Of a DNA stretch of 64,000 nucleotides, positions 52,122-60,768 are shown in pieces (positions within the stretch are counted from its first letter, which is position 1; every line of letters begins with the position of its first letter). The translations under genes were made by a program, and so were the position numbers. This stretch comes from Tubulanus polymorphus. Lineage: Eukaryota > Nemertea > Palaeonemertea > Tubulaniformes > Tubulanidae. A model generated the notes under the pieces. It was not told where the DNA came from and ran no database searches. It saw nothing but the letters and a program-made list of their open reading frames with translations. The stretch is from contig NW_027437431.1 of assembly GCF_964204645.1 (NCBI RefSeq), positions 124,001 through 188,000 of the forward strand, given 5' to 3'.

Positions 52122-52265
52122 AGTAAGTGTATAATCATGTTTACATATTGAAGGTTGAAAGGTTGAGTGAATAAAATATAGATAAATTCGAGCCGGCGAG
52201 AATGTTTTTTATTTTTGAGCTCGACCTTTCGACCTTCGATCTGAAAACATAATTATACACTTACT
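52122..52265. mobile_element. 144-bp hairpin element with ends like those of the large inverted-repeat element
   Basis: AGTAAGTGTATAAT at 52122-52135 is the exact reverse complement of 52252-52265, and pairing continues imperfectly inwards through AAGGT(T/C)GAAAGGT(T/C)GAG. The right arm, read on the minus strand, contains CAGATCGAAGGTCGAAAGG and GTCGAGCTC. These are close to the same motifs just inside the ends of the 53582-58213 element. It may be a miniature relative. I find no clear target-site duplication. Confidence 0.5.
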
Positions 52266-52315
52266 GATGTGTAACCAATGCCAACTTAGAGGAAGACCGC
52301 TCTGCGCACAAGCGC

Positions 52316-52425
52316 CAACAATGCCAGTTGTCAATAAGATGGAAACTGGAAATGTGATATTAAATTTGAGCAACAATGCCAGTTGTCAATAAGATGGAAA
52401 ACTGGAAATGTGATATTAAATTTGA
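52316..52425. repeat. Tandem duplication, two copies of 55 bp
   Basis: 52316-52370 and 52371-52425 are nearly identical, starting CAACAATGCCAGTTGTC, with a one-base indel in an A run. Confidence 0.85.
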
Positions 52426-52730
52426 AAAAAAAAACTGATTGGGTTAGGAAGACGTAAATTTTTTTAGAAATGTGAGACTTACTTATTCACCTATATTTCC
52501 TCTTTCAGATGATACCAAAATTGTCGTTGACGATTGAAATGTACCTTTTCCAATATTTTAGTCCTGTCCATGGGTCCCAAAAATTGACTTTTCGCTTGAG
52601 TGGAAATTTCGTGAATTTTTTTTTTTTGAAGGTAGCCCTTGTTCTCTAGTACCAGGATCCAATTATCATTGGTCCAAATTTTGCAGGCGTGACCTTAAAG
52701 ATGTTGCTATAGCAACTACTATTCGTTCAT
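52426..52730. other. Non-coding spacer, nothing recognised
   Basis: Contains a T run at about 52616-52627. No gene, repeat family or RNA recognised. Confidence 0.4.
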
Positions 52731-52842
52731 CTGGACCCAGTTCCACAGTTGTGAGTTAGAGTTAACTCTGAGTTAAAGTTAGTTCATTTTCGATGTTTTA
52801 ACCCAGGGTTAAATCTTAACTCAGAACTGTGGAACTGGACCC
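52731..52842. mobile_element. MITE-like hairpin of about 110 bp
   Basis: CCAGTTCCACAGTT near the left end (52737-52750) is the reverse complement of AACTGTGGAACTGG near the right (52825-52838). The interior is an imperfect palindrome of AGTTAACTC/TTAACTCAG type. The structure is that of a miniature inverted-repeat transposable element. Family not assigned. Confidence 0.5.
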
Positions 52843-53509
52843 TGAATGTCATTTTCACGATTAAAATACTTTTATTTGAGCATAAATACCAAACAGGATG
52901 GTTAAATTCTGGTGTCCGATTTAAACCACTGCTATATCATAATATCATTCCAAAAGTTTCAATAAAATTTCAATTCTGCAACAAAGGAGTTTTAATTTTC
53001 TAAATTGAAATTTTACTGTAAAAACCAGAAATGTGAACAAAATCGTATTAAATTCTAGTCACATATTCTATTTATTCCAAAACAGATTTAGACAGTTGAT
53101 CATTCCATACCTTGTACTTGTTACAAAATACAATATATCGTTATTTGAAGTGAATGAAACTTATAAGTGATGATACATCACAGCAGAGAAAAGCACTAGG
53201 CTAGTGCATAGCCTTAATGATGTTTTTTCTTATGAATAACATGTTCCATTCTTTAAATTGATTAATCTCATTCTTAAAATTATTTAATCGATAACGAATG
53301 CACTGAGTGAGAACCTGAGTGTCAGTGACAGTGGTATATCGCTATCGGACACACGCGAGCAGTATTACGGAGCGCCACGCTCGGGACTGGGTGAATCATT
53401 CAGGTTGCATCTAAAACACTAAAATCAAAATCGGAACGAAAAAACCAAAGGGCGGTTAGAGGTATGTTCTTTAGACAGACCCATAAAAGATATTTATACT
53501 ACACAAAAA
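52843..53509. other. Spacer without a recognised gene
   Basis: Mixed AT-rich DNA up to about 53300, then more GC-rich DNA. I find no open frame of note. The GC-rich part from about 53330 could be the body of a SINE headed by the tRNA-like fragment next to it, which I cannot confirm. Confidence 0.35.
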
Positions 53510-53575
53510 GGTTTCGGCGTGGCCGAACCCGCGACCTTCCGCGTGTGAAGCGGACGTGATAACTGTAACCGGCTG
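53510..53575 (-). pseudogene. tRNA-Val(CAC)-like fragment, 5' end missing
   Basis: On the minus strand there is a perfect anticodon arm, TCCGC-TTCACAC-GCGGA, with anticodon CAC. It is preceded by GTTATCACG as in tRNA-Val and followed by AGGTC and GGGTTCG. It ends in an acceptor-like CCGAAAC and a T5 Pol III terminator. The T arm is two bases short, and no matching 5' acceptor strand exists on either side of the neighbouring insertion. It is therefore a tRNA pseudogene or the head of a tRNA-derived SINE, not a working tRNA. Confidence 0.55.
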
Positions 53576-53581
53576 GTTGTT
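53576..53581. repeat. Target-site duplication GTTGTT, left copy
   Basis: The same six bases abut the other end of the inverted-repeat element at 58214-58219. Six base pairs is the usual duplication length of Polinton/Maverick elements. Confidence 0.65.
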
Positions 53582-53798
53582 AGTAATAGGGGTAATGGGC
53601 TTTCAGATCAAAGGTCGAAGGGTCGAGCTCGTAAAAAATGAAAAACATAAAAATAATATCAATTTCTACTTGAATTACTCGCGAAACTCATAAAAATGAA
53701 AAATAAATTCTCACACGCTCGAATTTATTTTTCATTTTTACTCGCTAGAAAAAAGTGTGAGTGAAATAATTCATAAATCATTGAATATTTATATTTAT

Positions 53799-54458
53799 AT
53801 GCGTTGGATTCATTTTAATAAAAGTTTTGTTATTGAAATGAAGACAGAAGAAGAAGAACCCAACTTTAAAATCGAAATCAATGAAACCAATAAATCATTT
53901 TCACAGTTTTACATTAAAAATTATATTTCAGCAACAAATTTAGTGTCCGCAAGACATTATAAAATCGATAACATAACTATGATTAATCAAATATTATCAA
54001 ATGAAACATATTTACTCACTGAACTAGTAGATACTTTTGATAATGGTGTTAAAAATCCTAAAGTATTCAATACAGTTTTAAATTTTAAAGGAACTTTAGA
54101 TGAAAACATAATTAATATTCTTAAAACTCCTTTCAATGAAAGAAATGATGATATAATACTTTCAAAAGATTACAATGATTTGATTAACTTAAGAATTGAA
54201 AAAAGACAATTATATTATTTCAATTTTGATAATAAACAAATTATCTATAATGAAAATTCATCAAATATTGGCATTCAATGTGAATCAGATAATGAAAAAT
54301 CATTTAAAGATATTGCAGTTTAATGTAATTTAGATGATGAATTTAGAAAATTCAATCCTAATGAAAAAGTGCATTGTTATTGCGGAGGTAAATATTTAAA
54401 ATCACATAAATCAAAGCATTATGAAACAATTAAACATAAAAACTGGCGTAAAGAGTAA
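53799..54458 (+). pseudogene. Left-arm copy of the zinc-finger protein gene, interrupted by a stop
   Basis: Collinear with the intact copy at 57337-57996, but CAA has become TAA at 54321-54323, about 45 codons before the end. This removes the C-terminal CYCGGKY zinc-finger-like segment. The rest of the frame beyond the stop is still open. Another difference is Asn for Asp in the WIHF(N/D)KS segment. Either this arm has decayed, or a shorter product without the zinc finger is made from it. Confidence 0.65.
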
Positions 54459-54511
54459 CAATTCTACATTATAATTATTGAATTGAGTTAAATGATTTAA
54501 ATATCTAATAG

Positions 54512-54830
54512 ACTGTTAAAATGATAAATTGTTTTACAGTTAAAATGATAAATTGTTTGACAGTTAAAATGATGAATTGTTTGACGGTTGAAATGATAAA
54601 TTGTTTGGCAGTTGAAATGATAAATTGTTCGACAGTTGAAATGATAAATTGTTTGACAGTTGAAATGATAAATTGTTAGACAGTTAAAATGATAAATTGT
54701 TTGACTGTTGAAATGATAAATTGTTTGACTGTTGAAATGATAAATTGTTTGACAGTTGAAATGATAAATTGTTTGACTGTTGAAATGTTAAATTGTTAGA
54801 CTGTTGAAATGTTAAATTGTTTGGCTGTAA
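54512..54830. repeat. 24-bp minisatellite, about 13 copies (left arm)
   Basis: A 24-bp unit of the form GACAGTTGAAATGATAAATT-GTTT repeats in tandem with small variations (GACTG, GGCAG, TGTTA). The mirrored copy is at about 56965-57281. Confidence 0.85.
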
Positions 54831-54947
54831 ATTTAATTGTTATTTGATTTAATCATTTAAAGGTTTAATATTTTTAAAATGATTATAAAATATCTAATTA
54901 AAAACTAGCAAATATTTTATAAACTGTTTAATTTTTCTCTTAAATAA

Positions 54948-55166
54948 ATGGATGGTTTCATCCCAACTGGGAAAAGTGATTTGAAACATTATTTAGTTGC
55001 TGGAGGTTTAATATTGGCAGCATTATATTTTTACTATGAGAATATTTCAAAAGATTTGATGAATGAAAATAATAAATTGAGTAAAAAATTAAAGAAGTTA
55101 AATGGAAACAATCACAGAAATAAAAAGAATAAAAATGTTAATTTAGAAAATGATTTAGAGGACTAA
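54948..55166 (+). CDS. 72-aa membrane protein, left-arm copy
   Basis: A short hydrophilic N-terminus is followed by a single membrane segment at about residues 15-31 (LVAGGLILAALYFYY) and a strongly basic, Asn/Lys-rich C-terminal tail with coiled-coil tendency. The protein is identical in both arms. Small single-span proteins are common in virus-like DNA elements, but I do not recognise this family. Confidence 0.55.
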   Translation: MDGFIPTGKSDLKHYLVAGGLILAALYFYYENISKDLMNENNKLSKKLKKLNGNNHRNKKNKNVNLENDLED

Positions 55167-55204
55167 AACAGCATCTTTTAATTTCATATATTTTGACTAT
55201 AAAA

Positions 55205-55507
55205 ATGAGTGAAAATATATTCAACTTATTACATCTAATATATAAAAATCAACAGAATATTAAATCAATTATTATGCTTACAGGTTTATTTTCTTTTTCA
55301 ATTTATAGTATAAAACAGTTGTTAGAATTCTATGATAGCTGTAAAATTAGATATACAGAATTGAAAGATAACATAAATTATATTTCAGATAGATTGAATA
55401 ATATTAAATGCTGTGAAATATGCAATAAAAGATATAAAAATAAAAAGAGTTTAAAAACTCATAAATATATTCATGAATTAGATGATAAACTGTATAATTC
55501 AAATTAA
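55205..55507 (+). CDS. 100-aa protein with membrane segment and C2H2 finger
   Basis: Starts at the ATG at 55205. It has a hydrophobic segment at about 25-40 (IIMLTGLFSFSIYSIK), a helical middle part and a C-terminal C2H2 finger: CEICNKRYKNKKSLKTHKYI, then H. The gene begins in the left arm and finishes in the unique centre. The right arm therefore holds only its first part. Expression of this complete copy would run from the left arm inwards. Confidence 0.55.
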   Translation: MSENIFNLLHLIYKNQQNIKSIIMLTGLFSFSIYSIKQLLEFYDSCKIRYTELKDNINYISDRLNNIKCCEICNKRYKNKKSLKTHKYIHELDDKLYNSN

Positions 55508-55612
55508 GCAATAGACTGTTAAATTGGTTGAACATATAAAAATAGATAATATTATAACTATTTCAATATTTAGATTAATAATTTATATTTATGATTTTTA
55601 TAAAAACTAATC

Positions 55613-55720
55613 TATATATCTATGTACTAGACGTACGAGTAAGAAAGTAAGATTCTTGCCAAGAAAGTAAGAAAGTAAGATTTCTTGGATTCTTACGTAC
55701 GTCTAGTACATAGATATATA
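55613..55720. repeat. 25-bp perfect inverted repeat with 58-bp loop
   Basis: 55613-55637 is the exact reverse complement of 55696-55720. The loop contains AAGAAAGTAAGA repeats. It may form a cruciform, or it may be a tiny hairpin element. Confidence 0.75.
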
Positions 55721-56016
55721 AATAGTTTTATCATATATATTTCTGTTTCAATATTTATTTATCTATCTCACAGATTTATTATAAATATTTGGAAAAGTAT
55801 AAATCATATTAAATTATATATTTACATTTATCATAATTAACAGAGTAATACAATGAACCCGCTAGATTGTTAAACTGTTTAAGTATTGAATTGTGTAGAT
55901 TGTATATTCATAAACTAAATGATAAATCACGAATAAGACTGTTAAATTAGCTGAAAATATAAAATATTGGTATGAAATATTAGTTAATTGAAAAAGGGGG
56001 TTGAGGTATCAATGTA

Positions 56017-56091
56017 TTAAATACGTATTAAATACGTATCAAATACGTATTAATGGTATTAAATACGTATTAATGGTATTAAATACATATT
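56017..56091. repeat. Short tandem repeat of ATTAAATACGTA units
   Basis: About five imperfect repeats of (T)ATTAAATACGTATTAATGG, which also make self-complementary TACGTA sites. Confidence 0.6.
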
Positions 56092-56346
56092 AGGCTTTAT
56101 TTCTGAAAATGAAGTAACAGAAGCAATTTATGTTTTAATTCATTCAAGTATGATATTTTAAATTCTTTACATTTGACTAGGATAATACAAGAGTGATATT
56201 AGTTAGTTGGCTTATTCAATAAGAGAAACAATGAAATAATACTAGAGTGATACTAACAGTTAAAGTTATTGATATTCTTGTTAAATCTATTTGAATTCTA
56301 GTCAATTCTTGTTAACCAATAGCGCGAATAGAAATCAAATAGATTT

Positions 56347-56410
56347 GAATAAAAAAACAATAATTTAAATAAGTTAGTATTAGATAAAGTAACTTATTGT
56401 TTTTTTATTC
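56347..56410. repeat. 17-bp inverted repeat at the edge of the centre
   Basis: GAATAAAAAAACAATAA at 56347-56363 pairs with 56394-56410, with a further short inner stem. It lies 15 bp from the junction with the right arm. Confidence 0.65.
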
Positions 56411-56413
56411 AGA

Positions 56414-56590
56414 TCATATCTTCATATCTTTCAATTCTGTATATCTAATTTTACAGCTATCATAGAATTCTAACAACTGTTTTATACTATAAATTGAAAA
56501 AGAAAATAAACCTGTAAGCATAATAATTGATTTAATATTCTGTTGATTTTTATATATTAGATGTAATAAGTTGAATATATTTTCACTCAT
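56414..56590 (-). pseudogene. Right-arm copy of the C2H2 protein gene, truncated at the arm edge
   Basis: Starts like the gene at 55205 and agrees with it through YTELKD. It leaves the arm at 56425 and stops after three foreign residues. The zinc finger is missing. Confidence 0.7.
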
Positions 56591-56628
56591 TTTTATAGTC
56601 AAAATATATGAAATTAAAAGATGCTGTT

Positions 56629-56847
56629 TTAATCCTCTAAATCATTTTCTAAATTAACATTTTTATTCTTTTTATTTCTGTGATTGTTTCCATTTAACTT
56701 CTTTAATTTTTTACTCAATTTATTATTTTCATTCATCAAATCTTTTGAAATATTCTCATAGTAAAAATATAATGCTGCCAATATTAAACCTCCAGCAACT
56801 AAATAATGTTTCAAATCACTTTTCCCAGTTGGGATGAAACCATCCAT
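56629..56847 (-). CDS. 72-aa membrane protein, right-arm copy
   Basis: Identical protein to that at 54948. Confidence 0.55.
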   Translation of the reverse strand: MDGFIPTGKSDLKHYLVAGGLILAALYFYYENISKDLMNENNKLSKKLKKLNGNNHRNKKNKNVNLENDLED

Positions 56848-56964
56848 TTATTTAAGAGAAAAATTAAACAGTTTATAAAATATTTGCTAGTTTTTAATTA
56901 GATATTTTATAATCATTTTAAAAATATTAAACCTTTAAATGATTAAATCAAATAACAATTAAAT

Positions 56965-57281
56965 TTACAGCCAAACAATTTAACATTTCAACAGTCTAAC
57001 AATTTAACATTTCAACAGTCAAACAATTTATCATTTCAACTGTCAAACAATTTATCATTTCAACAGTCAAACAATTTATCATTTCAACAGTCAAACAATT
57101 TATCATTTTAACTGTCTAACAATTTATCATTTCAACTGTCAAACAATTTATCATTTCAACTGTCGAACAATTTATCATTTCAACTGCCAAACAATTTATC
57201 ATTTCAACCGTCAAACAATTCATCATTTTAACTGTCAAACAATTTATCATTTTAACTGTAAAACAATTTATCATTTTAACA
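56965..57281. repeat. 24-bp minisatellite (right arm)
   Basis: Inverted counterpart of 54512-54830, with the same order of variant units as far as I can follow. Confidence 0.85.
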
Positions 57282-57336
57282 GTCTATTAGATATTTAAAT
57301 CATTTAACTCAATTCAATAATTATAATGTAGAATTG

Positions 57337-57996
57337 TTACTCTTTACGCCAGTTTTTATGTTTAATTGTTTCATAATGCTTTGATTTATGTGATTTTAAA
57401 TATTTACCTCCGCAATAACAATGCACTTTTTCATTAGGATTGAATTTTCTAAATTCATCATCTAAATTACATTGAACTGCAATATCTTTAAATGATTTTT
57501 CATTATCTAATTCACATTGAATGCCAATATTTGATGAATTTTCATTATAGATAATTTGTTTATTATCAAAATTGAAATAATATAATTGTCTTTTTTCAAT
57601 TCTTAAGTTAATCAAATCATTGTAATCTTTTGAAAGTATTATATCATCATTTCTTTCATTGAAAGGAGTTTTAAGAATATTAATTATGTTTTCATCTAAA
57701 GTTCCTTTAAAATTTAAAACTGTATTGAATACTTTAGGATTTTTAACACCATTATCAAAAGTATCTACTAGTTCAGTGAGTAAATATGTTTCATTTGATA
57801 ATATTTGATTAATCATAGTTATGTTATCGATTTTATAATGTCTTGCGGACACTAAATTTGTTGCTGAAATATAATTTTTAATGTAAAACTGTGAAAATGA
57901 TTTATTGGTTTCATTGATTTCGATTTTAAAGTTGGGTTCTTCTTCTTCTGTCTTCATTTCAATAACAAAACTTTTATCAAAATGAATCCAACGCAT
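57337..57996 (-). CDS. 219-aa protein with C-terminal zinc-finger-like motif (intact, right arm)
   Basis: I chose the ATG at 57996. The frame is open upstream from a GTG at 58038, and a second ATG lies at 57957 before KTEEEEP. Most of the protein is unrecognised. The C-terminus has HCYCGGKY followed by SKHYETIKH, a Cys-x-Cys...His...His arrangement. Proteins with a similar CxCGxxY...KxxHxxTxxH tail are common in giant-virus, virophage and Polinton-type genomes, so a virus-like origin is plausible. Its function may be nucleic-acid binding. Unlike the left copy, it has no internal stop. Confidence 0.6.
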   Translation of the reverse strand: MRWIHFDKSFVIEMKTEEEEPNFKIEINETNKSFSQFYIKNYISATNLVSARHYKIDNITMINQILSNETYLLTELVDTFDNGVKNPKVFNTVLNFKGTLDENIINILKTPFNERNDDIILSKDYNDLINLRIEKRQLYYFNFDNKQIIYNENSSNIGIQCELDNEKSFKDIAVQCNLDDEFRKFNPNEKVHCYCGGKYLKSHKSKHYETIKHKNWRKE

Positions 57997-58101
57997 ATAA
58001 ATATAAATATTCAATGATTTATGAATTATTTCACTCACACTTTTTTCTAGCGAGTAAAAATGAAAAATAAATTCGAGCGTGTGAGAATTTATTTTTAATT
58101 T

Positions 58102-59097
58102 TTATGAGTTTCGCGAGTAATTCAAGTAGAAATTGTTATTATTTTTATGTTTTTCATTTTTTACGAGCTCGACCCTTCGACCTTTGATCTGAAAGCCCAT
58201 TACCCCTATTACTGTTGTTGTATCGGCAGGCTGGCTGAAAATGTTTGCACTAGTATTGTCATCTGCGAAATCGAAACAATCATCGTCAGTTACATTGTAT
58301 GCAAATCCAAGCACATAATCTTTTGAAATTTGAATTGGTTCATTAGTAGGATTCACAATAGTAGCGAAAATTTTACCGTCCGTGATTTTGCATAATGTTT
58401 TACCTCCACCTAAACATTTATTCAATAACTTGTGGTTGTATGGTTCAAAAACAACCAATGAACCTTCCGCCAACGTATCGACACTTATTTGAACTATTTG
58501 TTTAGTATTTGGTGAAATAACTATCATGTTAACCGTTTTAGCTTTATTTCTGTACAGCTCTTGTTTATTCCTAAGAATCTTTAATGGAATCGAAACATCT
58601 TTAAATTCAATTGTGCCTGATGCAAAGTCAATGTTTACATTGTTTTCCTTCAAAAAATCCAGTCCTAGAATGACATCTGTATGTAGCCTATCGAATACAT
58701 AAAAATTATGCGTTAATACATGAGATTGAATGCAAATGGGTACATCAATTCTACCAATTACTGAATGTGCTTCCCCACAAACTCCTCTAATAATGTTTAT
58801 ATCCGAATGACTATATATGGGATTTTTGATACACCTTTCGACCGTTGATCTAGCAATACATGAAATTGATGCACCTGTATCGACTAATGCTCGTTGGGAG
58901 TGTTTATTAATATCAACGTTTATAATATTCCGATTCAACCCTGAAACTAAGCTTATATCAATCGCATTGATATCAGGTACCCATAATCGAGATGCTTCTT
59001 TGCGACAAACATCCTTACTACAATCACAGGCACTTGAATATGGGCTTTGATAATGGATGAATATTTGATAATTTACCAGCGATACGTCAATCCTACT
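58102..59097 (-). pseudogene. Retropepsin (aspartic protease) fragment of a Gag-Pol-like frame, interrupted by the inverted-repeat element
   Basis: Open frame without an ATG near its start. ALVDTGASISCI is the catalytic motif of retroviral/retrotransposon proteases, and VILGLDFL, about 70 residues later, is the matching flap-distal motif (ILG). An upstream DCSKDVC segment is Cys-rich but is not a CCHC knuckle. Native sequence ends at the GTTGTT target site. Codons beyond 58213 are contributed by the inverted-repeat arm, giving a chimeric tail. If the element is removed, the frame runs on for 26 codons across the tRNA-like fragment to a stop at 53494. No reverse transcriptase or integrase is seen nearby. 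It is probably a Ty3-type or related retroelement remnant. Confidence 0.7.
58214..58219. repeat. Target-site duplication GTTGTT, right copy
   Basis: Pairs with 53576-53581. Confidence 0.65.
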
Positions 59098-60045
59098 TTA
59101 ATAGATCCGCCATGTTTTAAAATAAATTTACCCATGATGCAACGCGCGCCGGTCGTTTAGCTATACTATACAGAAAGGCTGGAAACGATCCTATCTCCGT
59201 AATGCTTAAATCTACCCGCAGTTATCGGGACAGCCGAACACTGCCGATGATTGCCGAAGTACGTCCTTAGTGTCAATTTTAATCCTGAAATATAGGAGCG
59301 CCCATAATTTCAATTGTAGATGATTTTTTGGAAACATTGACACTGTTTTAGCTCCATTAAAGATTTTAAATGGCAACAAAATTGATTTTTGAAAATTCGC
59401 GATGCCTCTTCGGGATTGCTGTGACGTCATCTGTCCCGATAATCCCGTGAATAAGGAAATATACCTATCAATATATATATACATATATATATCTATTTTC
59501 TTTGCATCATTGATCAATAAGCTATATACCTGTATATTAACTCATTGTTAAATTTGACAAAATAAAAATAAAAAATCAATTCTCAGAAAACGAGCACAAT
59601 TCGACCAGATTCGTGACTTGAATAGATTCATATGAAAGTTTGAAATCTCACTGAATCTCATTGAATGGTGCTAAATCGGAAAACTGGAATCGAATGAAGC
59701 TAAGGGAGCCACCGAAAACCGAACAAAACCAGAATGTCCACACAACTAAAACTAAAAAGTACATTGAACTAGCAACTGATAATATTCTCATTATATATCA
59801 TGGGAGGAAGCTAAGTTATGTAATATCTCGGATGTATGTAATTCGCTTCTGTGGTCAGTGGACAGCAGCTACGAAACATCAGGTATGGTACTAGCTGTCA
59901 AGAACATGGCCATGATCTGTTGTCAACGGCTACAGGAAACGTGCGACTCGATACTGTACACAGTTTGTAGCATGATCTTGCGTAGACTGGCTCAAAATAG
60001 GCCTTTAGGTTGGTTTCCCCTTGGTAAAACTGAGCGAGATTATAT
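59098..60045. other. Spacer without a recognised gene
   Basis: TTATCGGGACAG at about 59222 and its complement CTGTCCCGATAA at about 59435 form an imperfect inverted pair that may mark another small element. A TATATATACATATATATA tract lies at about 59472. No supported coding region. Confidence 0.35.
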
Positions 60046-60415
60046 CAGGCCCGTAACCAGGGAGGGGGGAGGAGGCAGGGCACCTCCACACAAAATCTAG
60101 AAATCCACTATTTTTTGTCAAAGAAAATTTCTCAAGACTTGATTTCACGTCTCTCTTCTCTCGCTTGCCCACATTCATATAACTATGATATGGATATAGC
60201 CCGTTATAAAAAATAGCCAGTCTCCATAAACGAAGGATGAGACTCCAGTATATGTTATTGGAGTAAGACCTACTTAATACAAACTTATTCTGAATATGTT
60301 TCGAGGATCAATTACATTTTTTTCAATGCGCTCGCATTGGCCACGGACGCAATCAAATAAGTTCCACCCTCTTTAAATTTAAACCCACCCAAAAGAGAGG
60401 CTGCGTACGGGCCTG
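60046..60415. mobile_element. 370-bp MITE-like DNA element with CAGGCCCGTA ends
   Basis: CAGGCCCGTA at the left end (60046-60055) is the reverse complement of TACGGGCCTG at 60406-60415. TATAT flanks both ends as a likely 5-bp target duplication. It is followed inside by a G-rich GGGAGGGGGGAGG stretch, typical of a widespread non-autonomous family in invertebrates. Class not assigned. Confidence 0.55.
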
Positions 60416-60768
60416 TATATCTCTTGTTATCTTATTCCATGACAGTGAATGAATGTTTAGACCATCTAATCTTTATAGCGTGTTAAATTTCGATGAAAGT
60501 ATATTATTAATTATGGCTATATTTTGAGAGAAACATACAACAGTATTGAAAAAGTATTCAACCCCAGTGCAATTTCTCAAAATCAAACTTGTTTTCTAGG
60601 ACTTAGATAAACCACTAGTTTTAAATTTTGACCTGAAGGTGAATACATTAGATTTTTTTGTACATTTCAATTCTCCATTAAGTAAACCACCAATCAAGAG
60701 TCAAAATTTGTGTAAATGAGGTTTCATTTTGAGCTCCAGATTGCCGCTCGCCGCTACGCCGCTCGCCG
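60416..60768. other. Spacer without a recognised gene
   Basis: AT-rich DNA, ending at about 60733-60768 with three tandem CGCTCGCCGCTAC-type repeats just beyond the stop of the LINE ORF1 remnant. Confidence 0.4.

Larger units (their letters stand above)
53582..55370 (+). repeat. Left terminal inverted repeat arm
   Basis: 1789 bp, matching the reverse complement of 56425-58213. It contains one zinc-finger gene (broken in this arm), a minisatellite, a membrane-protein gene and the start of a C2H2 gene that continues into the centre. Confidence 0.85.
55371..56424. other. Unique centre of the inverted-repeat element
   Basis: 1054 bp present once. It holds the end of the C2H2 gene, a 25-bp perfect inverted repeat, a run of TATTAAATACGTATTAATGG-type repeats at about 56015-56090, scattered GACTGTTAAATTG motifs related to the minisatellite, and a 17-bp inverted repeat at its right edge. 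No other gene is visible. Confidence 0.6.
53582..58213. mobile_element. 4632-bp element with 1789-bp terminal inverted repeats (Polinton/Maverick-related or virophage-like, non-autonomous)
   Basis: 53582-55370 and 56425-58213 are inverted copies of exactly equal length with only scattered substitutions. A 1054-bp centre lies between them. The termini are AG...CT and 6-bp direct repeats GTTGTT flank them, both features known for Polinton/Maverick elements. No polymerase B, integrase, capsid or packaging ATPase is present, so it cannot mobilise alone by that route. The genes are carried in the arms and are therefore duplicated head to head. Alternatives are a different virus-like DNA element, or the two ends of a larger element left after internal deletion. 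Confidence 0.7.
56425..58213 (-). repeat. Right terminal inverted repeat arm
   Basis: Reverse complement of 53582-55370, same length. Confidence 0.85.

Noticed and set aside
58817-59050. + strand 77-codon frame opposite the retropepsin
   Set aside because: Antisense shadow of the protease frame, which carries clear DTGAS and ILGLDF motifs.
59212-60100. Short frames of 77-101 codons on both strands
   Set aside because: No motif, no consistent codon pattern; one includes a TATATA repeat translated as IYMYIYID. Not supported as genes.
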